This document shows positions 37,227-50,124 of a stretch of DNA of 64,000 nt, one piece after another. The notes below the pieces were generated by a model. That model ran no database searches and was not told where the DNA came from. It saw nothing but the letters and a program-made list of their open reading frames with translations. Position 1 is the stretch's first letter. Every line of letters starts with the position of its first letter. The stretch comes from Uranotaenia lowii. Taxonomy: Eukaryota; Arthropoda; Insecta; Diptera; Culicidae. The stretch is taken from contig NW_026597533.1 of the NCBI RefSeq assembly GCF_029784155.1, forward strand, positions 1 through 64,000, in the 5' to 3' direction. A program made the translations under genes and the position numbers.

Positions 37227-39830
37227 TACACTAACATAGAATGCCCCTGAATGTTTGCCAGAAATTTGATGATTTCCATGTTGATATTCGGGTGTTGCCA
37301 TGGACTTCTATGTGACTAATTTGTGAGTAATTTGACTAATGATTGTTACGGGCTCAATTTTGATCCATGTTTGTGATTTTGAAAAACTTTGACTGTTTCT
37401 GTGAAATATGATCATTTTTAACCAAATTTCAAATAAAACCATATTTGAAATCAAATATTGAATATTTTATAACTGAAATTCATGCAAAGCTTGATATTTG
37501 GTGTCATAATACCCAAAAAATCATAAAATTTGATGTAAAAGGATACGTTAAGTGACCAATGAATGTGGGGGAACTATACATTTTTTGGCACAACTTGTTA
37601 TGGGGTTTATTGGAAAATGTATAGAAAATGTGTTGAACAGGATCTCTAGATTGTAGAAAATAATATAAAACCAAAGAAAAAGTACCTTTAAGTTTATTCC
37701 AGAAATATTTGGCTTCCAGATTTCGCTAGAAATCTCGGACAAATTTTTATTTTTATTTCTATGAATATTTTAGCCCCTGAAGTTAGGCACCAGATGAAGG
37801 TTGGGCGGGTCAATCTCAAAATTTCAGGATTTGTATAATTGACCATAGCAAGTTCAACGGATAAAATGTGATTTCCCACTTTGCATACTTGATATGGAAT
37901 GATCCATGTATATCGGTAATTACTTTCTCCATAAAAATCACTTTCGGTTTTGAAAAAAGCTTTTATCTGATCAACCTTTAGTAAAATTAAGGGTTTAATG
38001 CGATATTTTAATATTTTAGATAGTATTTTCATAAATGGAGGGGTACAATAACGCGAGACTTCGTAATACATTTTTGTTCCTAGGTTTTGTCAAAGCGCCG
38101 TTATAATAAATATAGGGTCAGAATTAAAAAAAATGCGTAGTTACGGTTTTTTTTTAATAAAAAATTGTTTTTAGACGAACAGTTTTATACATGCATATGT
38201 ACATTAGGATGGCCATAACAAGATTTTAATCTATTCAAGTTTTGTTCATTCTACAGCCCACTTAAGTCTTCTGGGGATGAAGGCAATCAAACATAATTCG
38301 ATCCAAGAATCCATTCGAAATTAAGTTCTTAGAAATGAACGAAATGACCATAACTTAAATCATATTGGATAGGCTCACATTTGGCATTGAATCAACTGGC
38401 ACTCCCGGCAGCTAATGACCTGTGCCTGCTAGAAAACCGTCTTCAGTCAGTCGGCAGCAGAAAAGAAACACCAGCTCAAGAATGTGTCCTTCACTTTGTA
38501 TGCACAGGCTCACCCATACAGAAATGGCACATTTACACGTACCTCACCCACATTCGATCCACACTGCATCCAGATTATTTCGTGTCCCAAGGTTGGCCAG
38601 AAGGAAATAGTTAGGTACATATATTTTACAATGCGTGTAATGTCACAGTAACACAAATGAGCACAATGGAAGGAAGAAAGAAATCCAATCGAATAAACTA
38701 ATTAGCCAACGCAGCAGAAGTGGGTGGTGCAACATTGGCTTTGTAGTGGTTTTGTGTGCGGTTAAAGAAATTGCCAAGTATAACAGACGACGACGGGGCT
38801 TACCTTACAAACGCGAATAAAATGAAATGTGTAACCGTATATCGATGAGACTTCTCTTCTTAGACCTTTTTTTCCTTGCAACTCGAAATCGGGGGTTTAG
38901 AGGTCGCTGGTGAGCCACACTTTTTGGTGGCTAGAGGAAGATTTTCTGTTTTATAACCACACTAAGCTACAGCTTTCCACGTCTAATCCCATTATCTGTT
39001 TTATTTTTTCGCAATACTCATTTGACTGCTATCCTTTGGCGTGGAATTGCAGTTCCATTCCGAGGAAATACTTTTTCTTCCAAGATTCTTCCACTCTTCT
39101 TAAGGTGTTCTCGTGTGAATATGACGATCTAAGCACTATTTTCGATATTTCATTTTACAATTTTCACTTAAGATCACATTTTTCCAACTTTCATATTTTT
39201 TGCATATAACAGAAACGACATCCCACGGAAGAAAAAAATACTTTTCCTACACTGCCTTTCAACGACTCCACTTTTCGATGCTCCACTTTGAAGGACACTC
39301 TAGAGACGCAACATTGAAAGTAGCAAAATTATCCTATCGTCTTCCAGCGGGATGGTTTTCACAGAACGGGAACAACACAAACGATAAAGGACCTATTGAC
39401 CGAGTAATCCACGCAAATTTTCCCAAATTTCAACAGGAAAAAGGACGATTTTCAGAACACACAGAAAGAAAAAAAACGGGAGAAATAAAACCCTCATCAA
39501 TTTTTGTTCTTTTGTACCAACCAACACCGCATACAACAAGAAAGTAGAGGGAGGATTAACCGATCCCGATTTCTTCACGACTAATACTGCTGCGCCCTGA
39601 ACGTAGACTACGCGGACGGATGTAACGGCACGAAACATCGGAGAAAAATTCTGTGTGCTCCACTTCTGTTCGTTCGGAACAGAGAAAAAGGACACACGCG
39701 CAGTTCAACCGGCAGCAGCGACACTAGGGATTGTGATGACGAAAGAACGTGTCCTGTGCTGTGAGCCTTCGAGAAGAAATTAACTTTAGCTGCAGCAAGT
39801 TTCATATTTTTATGAAATGTAAACATTACC
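37227..39830. other. Mostly single-copy-looking sequence, no gene assigned
   Basis: 37227-38370 is AT-rich without features. 38380-39800 is less AT-rich, with ORFs 38381-38614, 38910-39209, 39200-39547 and 39393-39695 (minus), none recognised and several overlapping on both strands. A donor-like minus-strand site GGTAAG at 38798-38803 could belong to an upstream eag 5'UTR exon, but nothing else supports that. Confidence 0.3.
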
Positions 39831-41730
39831 CACTAAAAGCTCTACCTGAATCATCTTTAATTTTTTAAGAAAAAAGTTATCCAGAGTTGGGAAAAGCGAC
39901 ACAAATCGAAAAAAAATGTCTGTTTTATACTTTTCGTATAAATTGAAAAGTCTCAGTTGTGTGTGGAACAATTTTATCAATAATTATACAAAAATTTAGC
40001 CACAAATCAGTCTTAAAATGTTTCAAAATTTCGGAAATAAGGGATGAAGTGAGTAAAATAGGATTGGTCTATCTTGGATCGATCTTTGCGAGATCGATCT
40101 TTTGACCTTCAATTTCCGATTTTTTGGAACGATTCTTTAGCCTTGGAAAAATTTATTAAATCGGTTTATTTTCGATCCGATCTTTCGATCTTTTGAAGTT
40201 TTTTTTCTATTTATTCCACAGATTTTAAGATCAAGTTTCGTGCAGAATTTTGATACCTGTACCATCCGAATGACTGGTTTTCATTATCGGTGCTACCGTG
40301 CCGCTAATATAATTGGGACCGACTTAATAAAAAGCGTTTTTTACCTTTATACTCTTGAGGAAAACCTGAACTGTTATCGAATGCTCAAGTAATCTAAATT
40401 TTCATAGAATGGCGACTTGAAAGCCTAATCAGCCTTGAATTAGGCAACTATAGCATTTTACTCAACTCAATATTTCAGTTCTTTTCGAAACTTTAAAGTT
40501 TCATAGTCGAAGCTCGGTAGAAAGATGTTCACAAGAGACCACAATAAAAAGTATTTCTAGAAAAATAAAGCGTTAATTTTATATTTACTTTTGAACTTTT
40601 ACATTCCTAAAGTAATATTCTAAAATAACCTCTACGCTAAGAGAAAATAATACTTGAAAAATTAGTTGTTTGATGAATTGAACTTGAGCCTTCCAGATGA
40701 TAGCTGAACACCCAAAATCATGGTAAAAACTGTACATTTTCAAATTTATTGACTAAAACCAAGCATTTATTTCTCATAAAAAATAAAGAGAAAAGATGAA
40801 AGATGAAAGGTAAGCATATTATAAATTATTTTTTACCGAAGCACATTAGCGAGATTGAAATTTTATCTAACAATTCTAAAACAAGGCTCAAAGAATATTG
40901 TAATTGGGCACAAAAACCATGAATTCTGCAGAAAAATTTTAGATTTTGGTCTGGATTTCTCTAATAATGAGGATAAACCCAGAAAAATCCAGGCTATTTT
41001 CCTCTATCTCCGGGCAACCGGGGCTGAGCCGTACTTTTTTCGTTATTTCTCTGAAAATCCGGACAAGCCCGGATAAAATCGGGCAATCTGGAATGCTTGA
41101 CTTTTATGTATCAAATGTATCAGCTTTTCTGTCGTTTTTCACTATTTAATTCGGCATAAAGCAACCCTCAGGCAGCACCTCTCACAAACAAAATTAATAG
41201 ATCGATCTTGCAGAGGATTTTAGTTGGTTAACTGGGAATATGTTTCAGGAAAAATAATGCACAAGCCATATTTTCAAAATCTAACTAGGTATAATAGATT
41301 ATATTGGCTATTAAAACAAAGTTATTGGGCACTTAACGTACCGTAGGGGGTCTAATGACGTATTTTAACTTAAAATAATGATCACGTCGTGTATGATTAT
41401 CTTTCGCCAATTTTACTACAGAACTATTTTTATATTCAAAATACAAATATTTTTTCATTATTATAATTCAACCACAGATCAAAGATAGGATAATTTTGAA
41501 AGAAATAAGCATATGAAACAAAAACAAAAATACAGTGACCGGGACCAGAAAAGTACCACCATGTGTTTTTATTGTTAAAACATGAATGATTGACAATCGA
41601 CAACATTTTCTTCTACAATTTGATTTAAATTAAGCAGCGGATAACTCAGGCATACATTTTTTATCCGATAAAACCATTAGCGTTGAAGACCAAAAATATG
41701 AATAAAAGGGTGTGAATTAAAAATACATGG
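39831..41730. other. AT-rich sequence with scattered repeat fragments
   Basis: No gene seen. 41560-41720 resembles the outer arm of the foldback element at 23640 (CGGATAA-, GCGTTGAAGACCAAAAATATGAA). ORFs 40855-41149 are unremarkable. Confidence 0.4.
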
Positions 41731-41732
41731 TA

Positions 41733-42622
41733 CCGTAAAACGGGGTAACTTTGATCACCGGGGTAACTTTGACCAACAATACATTTTTGCACATTATCAT
41801 CAATAACTCAGTATCTATATCGTTTGAATTTTGAAATCTGTTTTCTACGTTTGGAAGCCTATTAGTTGAGTTTCATATAAGCAAAATTTGGTTTGTATTT
41901 GAATTTTTTTCTGTTAGTAAAAATCTAATTTCAAAATCCTAAAATATCCATTTTTTCAAGGCTCGCAAAAAAAACAGCTCTTCTGATGACAACTTTTTCC
42001 ATTGTATATGTATAGTTATAGGGCTATTTTTAAAGTCGTTTAATGAAAAAAATTGATATTAAAAAAGTAAAAACATTTTCCAAGAGTAAGCCCGTATTGG
42101 ACAAATAGATAGGAACCCTATCAAATGGTAAACTTTGAAGAAAAAATTAAATTGGAATTAGTGGGAGGGCCTAGAGGAATGTGTCAAGGTAAAATTTCAT
42201 TTGAATTTTGTAGTTCAAACTATTTAGCAATTATTTTAATTTTTGCCCCTGAATGTATGTACCATATTAGTTCTTTTTTTCTATTAAAAATGTTTTTAAA
42301 AGAGAACGTTAAAAAGCAAGGTAAAATTGGTAAACAAGCGTTCGTAAATATTTTGAAGGTGTTTTGTATCCTTTATGATCAAGAAAACTCGTTAAATCCG
42401 TCAGAATGACCAACGTTACCCCAAAGCATCAAATTCCAAACAAAAACAAAATCGATTTTTAAATCAAATTTGAAGTAGTCTAATAAATTTCTGCAACCAT
42501 GTTTTACGTTCATTGTTGTCCAGTACTTGTTATAAATATATGAAACATGCCACATTCCCCTTTACAGAAAAAATTAACGAAAAAATTTTGATAAAAGTGA
42601 TCAATATTACCCCGGATTACGG
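41733..42622 (-). mobile_element. MITE A, full copy
   Basis: 890 bp between TA dinucleotides. It begins CCGTAAAACGGGGTAACTTT and ends ATTACCCCGGATTACGG. The left end carries the GGGGTAACTTTGA block twice (41742 and 41760). Interior matches 12300-13243 inverted. ORF 42125-42409 has no counterpart kept in the other copies. Confidence 0.92.
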
Positions 42623-42909
42623 TACCACTTATGTATTTCTACAAAATCACGATTATTTCTTAAAATTTACTAGGTATATACAAGTGAATCTTTCCACCAC
42701 CAATACAGACATGACTCTTCATAGAAAATTCATTCCAATTTATCCCAAAAGTGCACTAAACTCAAGTGATTGCCATGTCATTTGGTATAGATATTGCCCC
42801 TAACCATTGAAAACCTCAAAACCTGTCGAAGTAGCCATTGAAAATTTTGATCAGTCAAAAAATAAACAAACAAAAACTCGAGGGTGTAAATTTGCTTTTG
42901 TTTTGCAGG

Positions 42910-43202
42910 TGGAGCGCTCTTGTCGAAGGAGATGGTACGCTTGAAGACGCCTGGATGGGACGAAAAAAACGCGGTACCACACATTTACGGCTGGACGATT
43001 CAATCTCTTTCTAGCCATCCAGCGGATTCAGAACAAGGTTCTGAAAATGATTTTGCGGCTTCCACCTTGGCACAGCACCGAGGATCTTCATCGGATTGCG
43101 GGCATTGAATCGATCGAAGAGATGGCCCACAAAATCATCTCTAACTTCAGAGGAAAATCGATGCAGTCTTCCATTGCAGAGATTCGTTCTTTTTATAATT
43201 AG
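42910..43202 (+). pseudogene. Jockey/Juan-like LINE, extreme C-terminus
   Basis: Seen: in the frame ending at TAG 43200-43202 the translation gives LAIQRIQNKVLKMILRLPPW, then a HRIAGIESIEEMAHKII block and NFRGKSMQSSI, ending IRSFYN. Known: this is the characteristic tail of Jockey-clade ORF2 proteins in mosquitoes (Juan-like). Only about 65-90 residues remain; the endonuclease and RT domains are gone. Upstream (PGWDEKNAV, about 42950) a related but frameshifted stretch is visible. A short 3'UTR (ATTATAATTTGATTGAAAAAAAC) follows. Fragment and frame damage mean it is inactive. Confidence 0.75.
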
Positions 43203-43255
43203 TTTAATTTAGCCGGTCTGGAATATGATTATAATTTGATTGAAAAAAACTAAGA

Positions 43256-43300
43256 TGTTTTTTTTCTCTAATTATAGACACTTTACCACGTTTGTATGCA
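43256..43300 (-). repeat. Short retroposed tail, second copy
   Basis: The minus strand reads AACGTGGTAAAGTGTCTATA then ATTAGAG and A8, matching 23776-23810. The A-tail faces the Jockey fragment. Confidence 0.55.
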
Positions 43301-44480
43301 TTAGTCTGTGATAACTGAATTTTTAGGCAAACGGTAGCATTCCAACAGATGTTAAAAATGTTATTACGAGATTCTCCTCAAGCACTCACGAATGTGGCAT
43401 TTTATCTTTAATACTTTATCAAACTGCTCAATTTGATCATAAACATGACGCGGAATGTTGAAACAAACGTTCTGGTTAAATTTGAATCAGAAAAAACAGG
43501 CTGTTATTCAAAAACTAGCACTATTTTGCTGTTAAATAAAATGAAGGCTCAATATCGATTGGCTGAGTTCAAAAATCAATCATTTTTACTGAGCCATGCT
43601 TCACTACATTCGGGAGGGAAAAATCGTAGCAGTCAATTTTTCCTTCTTCAAGCCAAGCATACAAACAATTATGCATGACAACGACGCTCCCATACATCAA
43701 ACATTCCTGAAAAAACAAGCTATAGCAGGTAGGGACGCAGACTATCAGCAACCAAGCGTCTCGATAGTGATTGCCTTCCTTGATGATTTTCAACCTCCTA
43801 GAATCACAACTAATATGTATCAATTTTGAGCTATGTATAGGCTATCAGATGATAGTCTTCTTTTTGCTTTGCGTAGAAGGTACCAATTACTACTAGCTAA
43901 CCGCGATGAAGTGCCAAGCCCGTGCGACAGGTTTGGTCAACATGCGTCCTAGCATGTCTTCAAATTTTCCATTTGAAGCATTTCTGATTGTCTATCAATA
44001 ACAAACATGATCGACAATGATGCTAGGCGAAATGGTTGTGAATCAGTCAGTGAGCGACGCTCAGAGTGTATCAACAAGTATGTTGAGCACCAGTGATTGA
44101 TCTATGTGGTTTATCTATAGATGGGGACAAGACTACCCTTGCACGAGTGTGAGAATCAGTTTTTTCAATGTTTTGATAGCTACGTCACAACGTTCATGAG
44201 CGTCTCGACGTTGAAGTCGTCATTCATCGACGACATGCAAAGTTTCATGTAATTTAAAAAAAAAAAATCTCAATCAAAGCACCTTTATATTTACGCTTTT
44301 TCTTCCTGACGCCTAGTACGGTGACGCTATGAGTTCTGAATGATAATAAGTGCTCCTAATAAGTTTCTATGGCTACATTTGAACATACTAATACTTGACT
44401 CCGTGATGGCGTCGCGTGACGTCACACTCGTTCATAAACAACTGTATGGATACAACAAACTAATACTAAAGTTTGTGGTT
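43301..44480. other. No gene seen; partial foldback-element similarity at 43380-43520
   Basis: 43433-43520 resembles 24000-24070 (TTTGAATCAGAAAAAACAGG). The rest, including ORFs 43569-43829, is unassigned. Confidence 0.4.
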
Positions 44481-44488
44481 GTCCCCAC

Positions 44489-44754
44489 CAGCCTTGCCAG
44501 ATCTACGGATTTCTCCGTAGTTCTACGGATTTTCAGCATTTCTACGGATCTACGGATCGATGCTCGAAATCTACGGATTTTAAGCATTTCTTACGGATTT
44601 TCCACGGAAAATTCAAGAGATTCTGCGGATAACTGAAAATTCTACCTGACGACCAAAAAAAAAAGGTCATCAAGTTTCATTTTGCCGAGATCAGTACATT
44701 TTTCGATTTTCCTGAAATCTACGGACTTGAGCGGTTTTCAATCTGGCAACGCTG
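44489..44754. mobile_element. hAT-type MITE, 266 bp
   Basis: The ends CAGCCTTGCCAGAT and ATCTGGCAACGCTG are inverted repeats (13 of 14 positions). The flanks GTCCCCAC (44481-44488) and ATCCCCAC (44755-44762) form a 7/8 target duplication. The interior contains CTACGGAT about six times. No coding. Confidence 0.85.
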
Positions 44755-44762
44755 ATCCCCAC

Positions 44763-46950
44763 GTATAGATAAGCCACATAGCTGAATGACTAAGTTACGA
44801 ACAGCAAAGGGCGCACACGATGCCACTCGGTTGATTTTTTAGTTTCTACATTCGTTTCATGTGTAAGGCCTTATTGATTTAAATTTCTCTCTCTACGTTT
44901 AAACCGTTCAAGTATGTTGGTGGAGGCGCTTGGTGTTTCGTAATTCTCCGAGATCGATCATCGGTAAATGTTTCCGGATTTTCAAGTTTTCCACCCCGTG
45001 GGTGGCGGAAAGAATGGCTACATTTCTCGGCTCGCCTGTCCGTGCTCAAATTCCGATTAGTCTGTGGACAAACGTGACGGATTCAATCCTTCGCAAATAC
45101 GGCTAAGGTTGCGATGCCTGCGAAAATGATACTGTACAGTCTCAATCACTAAAGCGACATGTCGGATTAGTATGAGTTCTCACGATTTGCGATTAATGCT
45201 TCAGCGGGGTTCGTTTCATAATGAACTTCACAAACTAGCCCTCGAAACTTGTGTAAAGTTTCCAACGACCGTTTTGGACCGTTTTGAACCATTTTTTGTT
45301 TTAAGGCTTGGCCACCAGATGTCTCCAAACACACCAGAGAGAACTTTCAAAAACCCCAAAACAAAATTTTGGTCAGTTTTGAACAGGTCGTATGAACTGT
45401 TTGGCATGTTTCAAGAAAATCGCAGTTAAAGTTTCGTAACACTTTCGTCACGTTTCATAATGGAAAAATATCTTAAAAGTTATTCGCTTTTTTGTTCAAG
45501 CTAGAAGTACTAAATTTTAAACAATAGGATGAAAAAAACTTACTTGAAAGTAACCCACTTTGAGATGTCTTGAACCAGTTCTGATGGGTAAGACTGATCG
45601 TCAAGAATCTTCCTAACTGGATATAGCCGATTCGTCCTCTAACGATAACCGTTCAAGAAATGCAAAAACTTATTCCAAAACTGTTAGTTATTTTGCCAGC
45701 ATCAGAAGTGCAAAAATTAAGGAAGTGAAATTCTGTCCAGTCAAAAGTAACTCTTATTACATTTGTCTAGCAATTAATTGAATCCATCTATTTTAGAGCG
45801 GCGTTAGTTTAACAATTAATTAGTTCCTATACGATTACGCCTTCTCGAAAACCGAAAACTTGAACATTTGATCTGTAACTTTTGAACGGCGCATTAGATG
45901 GCACTGTTTCAATTCAATTTTCAAAGTTTTTTGGAATTTTTTGGATGTCCAAATTTGAAATTTTACACACTTTTTGAAGACTTTTTGTTCGAGCTTGTGC
46001 GTTCTCTGGGGTGGTACTATTCTACTATTATTTAATATTGTTAAAAGAAATAAAAACTTATGAACAATGTTTTTAAATGTTTAATCATGATCAAGATATA
46101 AATTTTGAATAACACAAATCTCGTTTAATTTTTGTTACTAAGTCTAACCTAAAAATTATCCTTTCAACCTTATCTACCCGGTACTATCATCCCTATCGAA
46201 TCGTCAAGCTATGATTGTCGGCGGTCGGCAGTCGTGGCAATAATGTTGTCTTCGTGTCTTCGTCCTCGTCGTGAGTGAATTACCTTCCTCCTACTAGTCA
46301 CGAACATAATAATGGCAAACGGACGGCAAAATCAAAAGCAACATGAAATGGAAATCCTCGCCCGTGGTCTTCGAGACAGGGTGGTTCAGTGGCTGGCCGA
46401 ATGAAAGAACAATACCTGACAGGCAGTGACGGCACAACTTTCCCTACATCGCTCACAGAATATATGTTCATAGGTAGTTGACAGCTAAACTGATGCCTGT
46501 GGTCTTGCCTCCGAAATGCTAATCTATGCCAGTCACAATCAAAACACGAAAACCACCGAGGGTCGAATTGTGTACATATTTGGTGTGATCTGTAGGCATT
46601 TAATATTTGTTGCACAAAGTTGTTGCATTCGTTTAATTAATGGTCCTGTTTAGCTTAAACGAATTTCTATGTTTGAAAAATAAAAATGCTACCGCCGATC
46701 AATACAAATGTGTATGTTTTTGATAATGATGTGTTCAAATGCAACGTGGAAACATAAAAAAAGGAGTTTTGAAAGCCTGAAAATGTCATGACTGGTTTCT
46801 AACGAGTTTCTGAATGATTTCTTTAAGAGTGACAGCTTTCATTATTTATATTTTCTTAAAATTCTGCACATTAAAATGTTGGATTATTGGATCACCGAGA
46901 ACGCCTATGTTTCAATTATTGAACGTTCGCAATAACTTTTTGGTTTCAAG
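44763..46950. other. No repeat family or gene recognised
   Basis: ORFs 45172-45429 (plus) and 46298-46615 (minus, 105 aa) lack recognisable motifs. 46180-46600 is moderately GC-richer and repeat-free. Confidence 0.35.
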
Positions 46951-46954
46951 TCCA

Positions 46955-47110
46955 ATTGTGTTGCAGTCTTCGGGTGAAATATTTGTCTTAACTTAGGCTT
47001 CTATAAAATTAATCATAAAAAACAATTGGCTTGTGATGAAAAAAGTTATTAATGAAAAACCAGTATTTTCTGTTCCTTCCGAGGATAATACCTTAAAATC
47101 AAATTCACGT
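46955..47110. repeat. Diverged fragment of the foldback MITE at 62491-63151
   Basis: TGCAGTCTTCGGGTGAAATATTTGTC-TAA-TTAGGCTT and GTTATTAATGAAAAACCAG match 62914-62998 of the right arm. Confidence 0.6.
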
Positions 47111-47413
47111 TTGATACTCAGGTAACCCCACCCCCCTCCCCACCTTGGTCAGATCTTTCTGAAATATGGCATGTGATCTTCTGATAAACTGATGAATAAC
47201 TTTGAATTGAAGCTAGTGAGATTTTTCATGATTAATTCTTCCTATACTTCGATTAGTATACTGCGGTTCGTTAAAATTATGCGATAATGCAAAAATTACT
47301 ATTATGGTAAAGTTACCATGGAGTCTAAAACTCCCGCGGAAACAAAATTTTCTTTTCAAAAAAGGCGTTTTTTATTATTTTTTTATCATAAAGTCACGAA
47401 TATCAACCGTAAT

Positions 47414-47655
47414 GGAGAGTGGGGATACTTGATCCCCTTTTATTATTTCCACCATATCTTTTTGGAAAAATTTAGCAACTCGCCGTCTTTCACATTTTGT
47501 GACAGCTTGTAAAAAAAATTTTAAACTACAAGCATTGTTATTTTGCTCATTTTGGCACAATTTTCTAGAACATTTGATCTTTGTAAGACATTCCAGTTTT
47601 GAGATATAGCTAAGGAATCAAGTATCCCCAGGGATCAAGTATCCTTATTCTCCCC
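47414..47655 (+). mobile_element. MITE B, internally deleted to 242 bp
   Basis: It keeps both ends (GGAGAGTGGGGATACTTGAT; AAGTATCCTTATTCTC then CCC) but joins them after ~100 bp at TGTAAAAAAAATTTTAAAC. This is a deletion derivative of the ~950-bp form. Confidence 0.9.
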
Positions 47656-47999
47656 TACTGTTGATTATACGCAAAAATCAAGTTCGAATGATCGATAGAA
47701 AATTTATTCACCTTCAATATGCAAAAAAGAGATTTCAAATTACCGTTATGCAGTCCGAGATATTCTAATCTAAGTAAAAGTGCTTTTTTTATTTCTTCAA
47801 ATTTTCATATTTCTAGCATAACTCAAAAACTGTTCTACTGAAATTTTTTTTGAATTTCAATTTGGATTCAGCGCCCGATTTCACATAAAAAATGACCCTC
47901 AGTTTAATTAGTTCAAAAATGCTGTAAACTAGTGTTATTTTTCGAGCAACTAATTCGTGGATATGGGTGTTCAATATATGGTGTTCCTATCCTAGCGTG

Positions 48000-48250
48000 A
48001 TTGTTTAAAAAAACGAACACACGCATATAGGATCTCAGCGAAACTTTATGTTTCTTTGAAGAGATCTAAATTCTACTCAAGACTAAAGCGTACATCTTTC
48101 AAGGATATAATGGCTAGCAACTAGCATCTCAATAGTGCTATCACCACCAGCCCACAGAAATAGTGGTATGTATGCCATGACCGAGACTCAATCTCATGAC
48201 CTCCGGCTCAGTATACTTTAACGCTATCCTCTAGGCCACGGTTGGCGGCG
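48000..48250 (-). mobile_element. tRNA-derived SINE, family 3 (probable)
   Basis: The minus strand has GTGGCCTAGAGGATAGCG (A box, near 48227-48244) and, after a tRNA-like distance, GAGATTGAGTCTC (B box, about 48188-48200). A non-tRNA body runs leftwards. No target duplication found, so the outer limit is approximate. It could be a tRNA pseudogene. Confidence 0.6.
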
Positions 48251-48901
48251 AATTCACTGATGGTAGAAAAAAAATAGGATTAGTTTACCCCTTAATGCCT
48301 GCATCTGTTTCTCGCAATAAACAAAATCATAAAAATGCTCATAAATGCGAAATTTTAAAGTAAACCAAAAATTAAAAATTCTTTTTTAATTAACCTACAA
48401 GCTACTTTTTTATCTTTCCAAGTTGTCTAAATCAATAGTCCATCTTCCAGTTAATGATCACCCCACTCAGCTGCAATTTTGTTGTTCAAAGCCATAGAAA
48501 ATCGATTTGTTTCGCGAACACGAACTCATAAAGATTAGCTCGATAGAAATATTCAACCTTAATTATTCAACTACCCTTTTTCTACCCATTTTACAGCGTT
48601 TGATTGAAACTTGTATAGCTAATTTGAAGAAAATAATTTATCAGTTTTTTGTCTTATTATAGGTCTTTGTACTAATAAATTTGTATAAAATTTTACTTAC
48701 TCATTAAATTATTATTCTTATTTATAAGATGTTTAAACTTATAGAATAGTCTCTTCGTAAAAGGAAGATTTTTTTTTCAATGTTTTAAACTTCTGAGATT
48801 TTCTGAAACTTATAAAATACAGTCAGGGAAAATACCACCTCGGATATGTGAAACCTTAGTAACATGAAATACTTACAAAACATTGTCCTGTTTTCCCGGC
48901 A
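48251..48901. other. AT-rich spacer, no gene seen
   Basis: Nothing recognised. Confidence 0.4.
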
Positions 48902-49240
48902 CCGTAAACTGGGGGAACTTTGATCAACATGAAATTTTTGCAGAAAATCATCATTAACTAAGTTTAAAGTTAAAATGTCTGAAAACTGTTTTCTACGTTT
49001 GAAAGCCAATAAATTGAGTTTCAAATAGGCTAAATTTAGTTTGTAGTTGGAGTTATTTTACATTACTTAAAATGTAGTTGTTAAGTTTTAAAATATATGT
49101 TTTTTATAAGACTCAAAAACAAACACCTTTTCTGATAAAATCATAGTATTTGGAAGCAAATAAGTACCTAGTTGAATATGAAAATTTAATTTTTTTCCTT
49201 TGTATAGATACAGTTTTAGAGTTATTTTTAATGGTCCTTA

Positions 49241-49949
49241 GGGGAGAATGAGGATACTTGATTTCTGGGGATACTTGATTCCTTCGCTAAATCTCGAGAC
49301 CGGAATGTCTCACAAATATCAAATGTTCTTGAAAAATGTGACAAACAGAATAAAACAACAATGCTGTCATCTCAACAAATTATAAAAATTTAATTTTGCG
49401 AGGTATTGAACTTTGTTCGAAAAACTTCACAAAATGCGGTTTGAAAATCTTTTTTTAACACTTTAAATGTTTCTCACATGAAAAAATTATAATACAAATA
49501 TTTATTCCAATATGTCAAACGTTAAAGTATAACATGAACTTCATAATGCCATATTTTCAAAGCAATAGTAAACTTTTTTAAAAAGAAGTTTACCAAAATG
49601 TAGGTATGTTATGGGTATAATTGATCCCTAGAGTCCCAAAACATATATTTTTCATCTGAATGGATCGTGATCATTGGTTATCATGAAGTTAATAATATCT
49701 GTCCAATAACAAATGTACAAATGAATTAAGGATCAAGTCTCCTATAAATTAAAATGAATATCACATTTTTTAAAGTCTCACGGAAAAGCTTCTAGTTCAT
49801 CTAAAAGTTAATGTATATTTCTTATTTTTGGACCATATACACTTGAAATTATACGCTGTCAGAAAATGCTTAAGACGGCGAGTTACTAAACTTCCCCGAA
49901 AAGATATAATGAAAATAAGAAAAGATGATCAAGTATCCCCATCCTCCCC
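49241..49949 (-). mobile_element. MITE B inside MITE A
   Basis: 709 bp between TA dinucleotides. Left end GGGGAGAATGAGGATACTTG; right end ATCAAGTATCCCCATCCTCC then CC. Shorter than the full form, so internally deleted. Confidence 0.9.
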
Positions 49950-50124
49950 TATATAATAATTTTTGATTATTAAAAAAAACGGACATTTTCTATGAGAAAG
50001 ACTGTTAAGAACAAATGGCTAAAAATGGCTAAGTTTCAATAAAAAAAAAATGAATATATGAACAGTGGGAAGACCTAGGGAATTGCATGATGGTGAGACC
50101 AAAAAAAAAATTGAGAAATGTATA

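Noticed and set aside
46298..46615. 105-aa minus-strand ORF as a gene
   Set aside because: No domain, signal or splice context recognised, and Cys/His/Arg content looks random.
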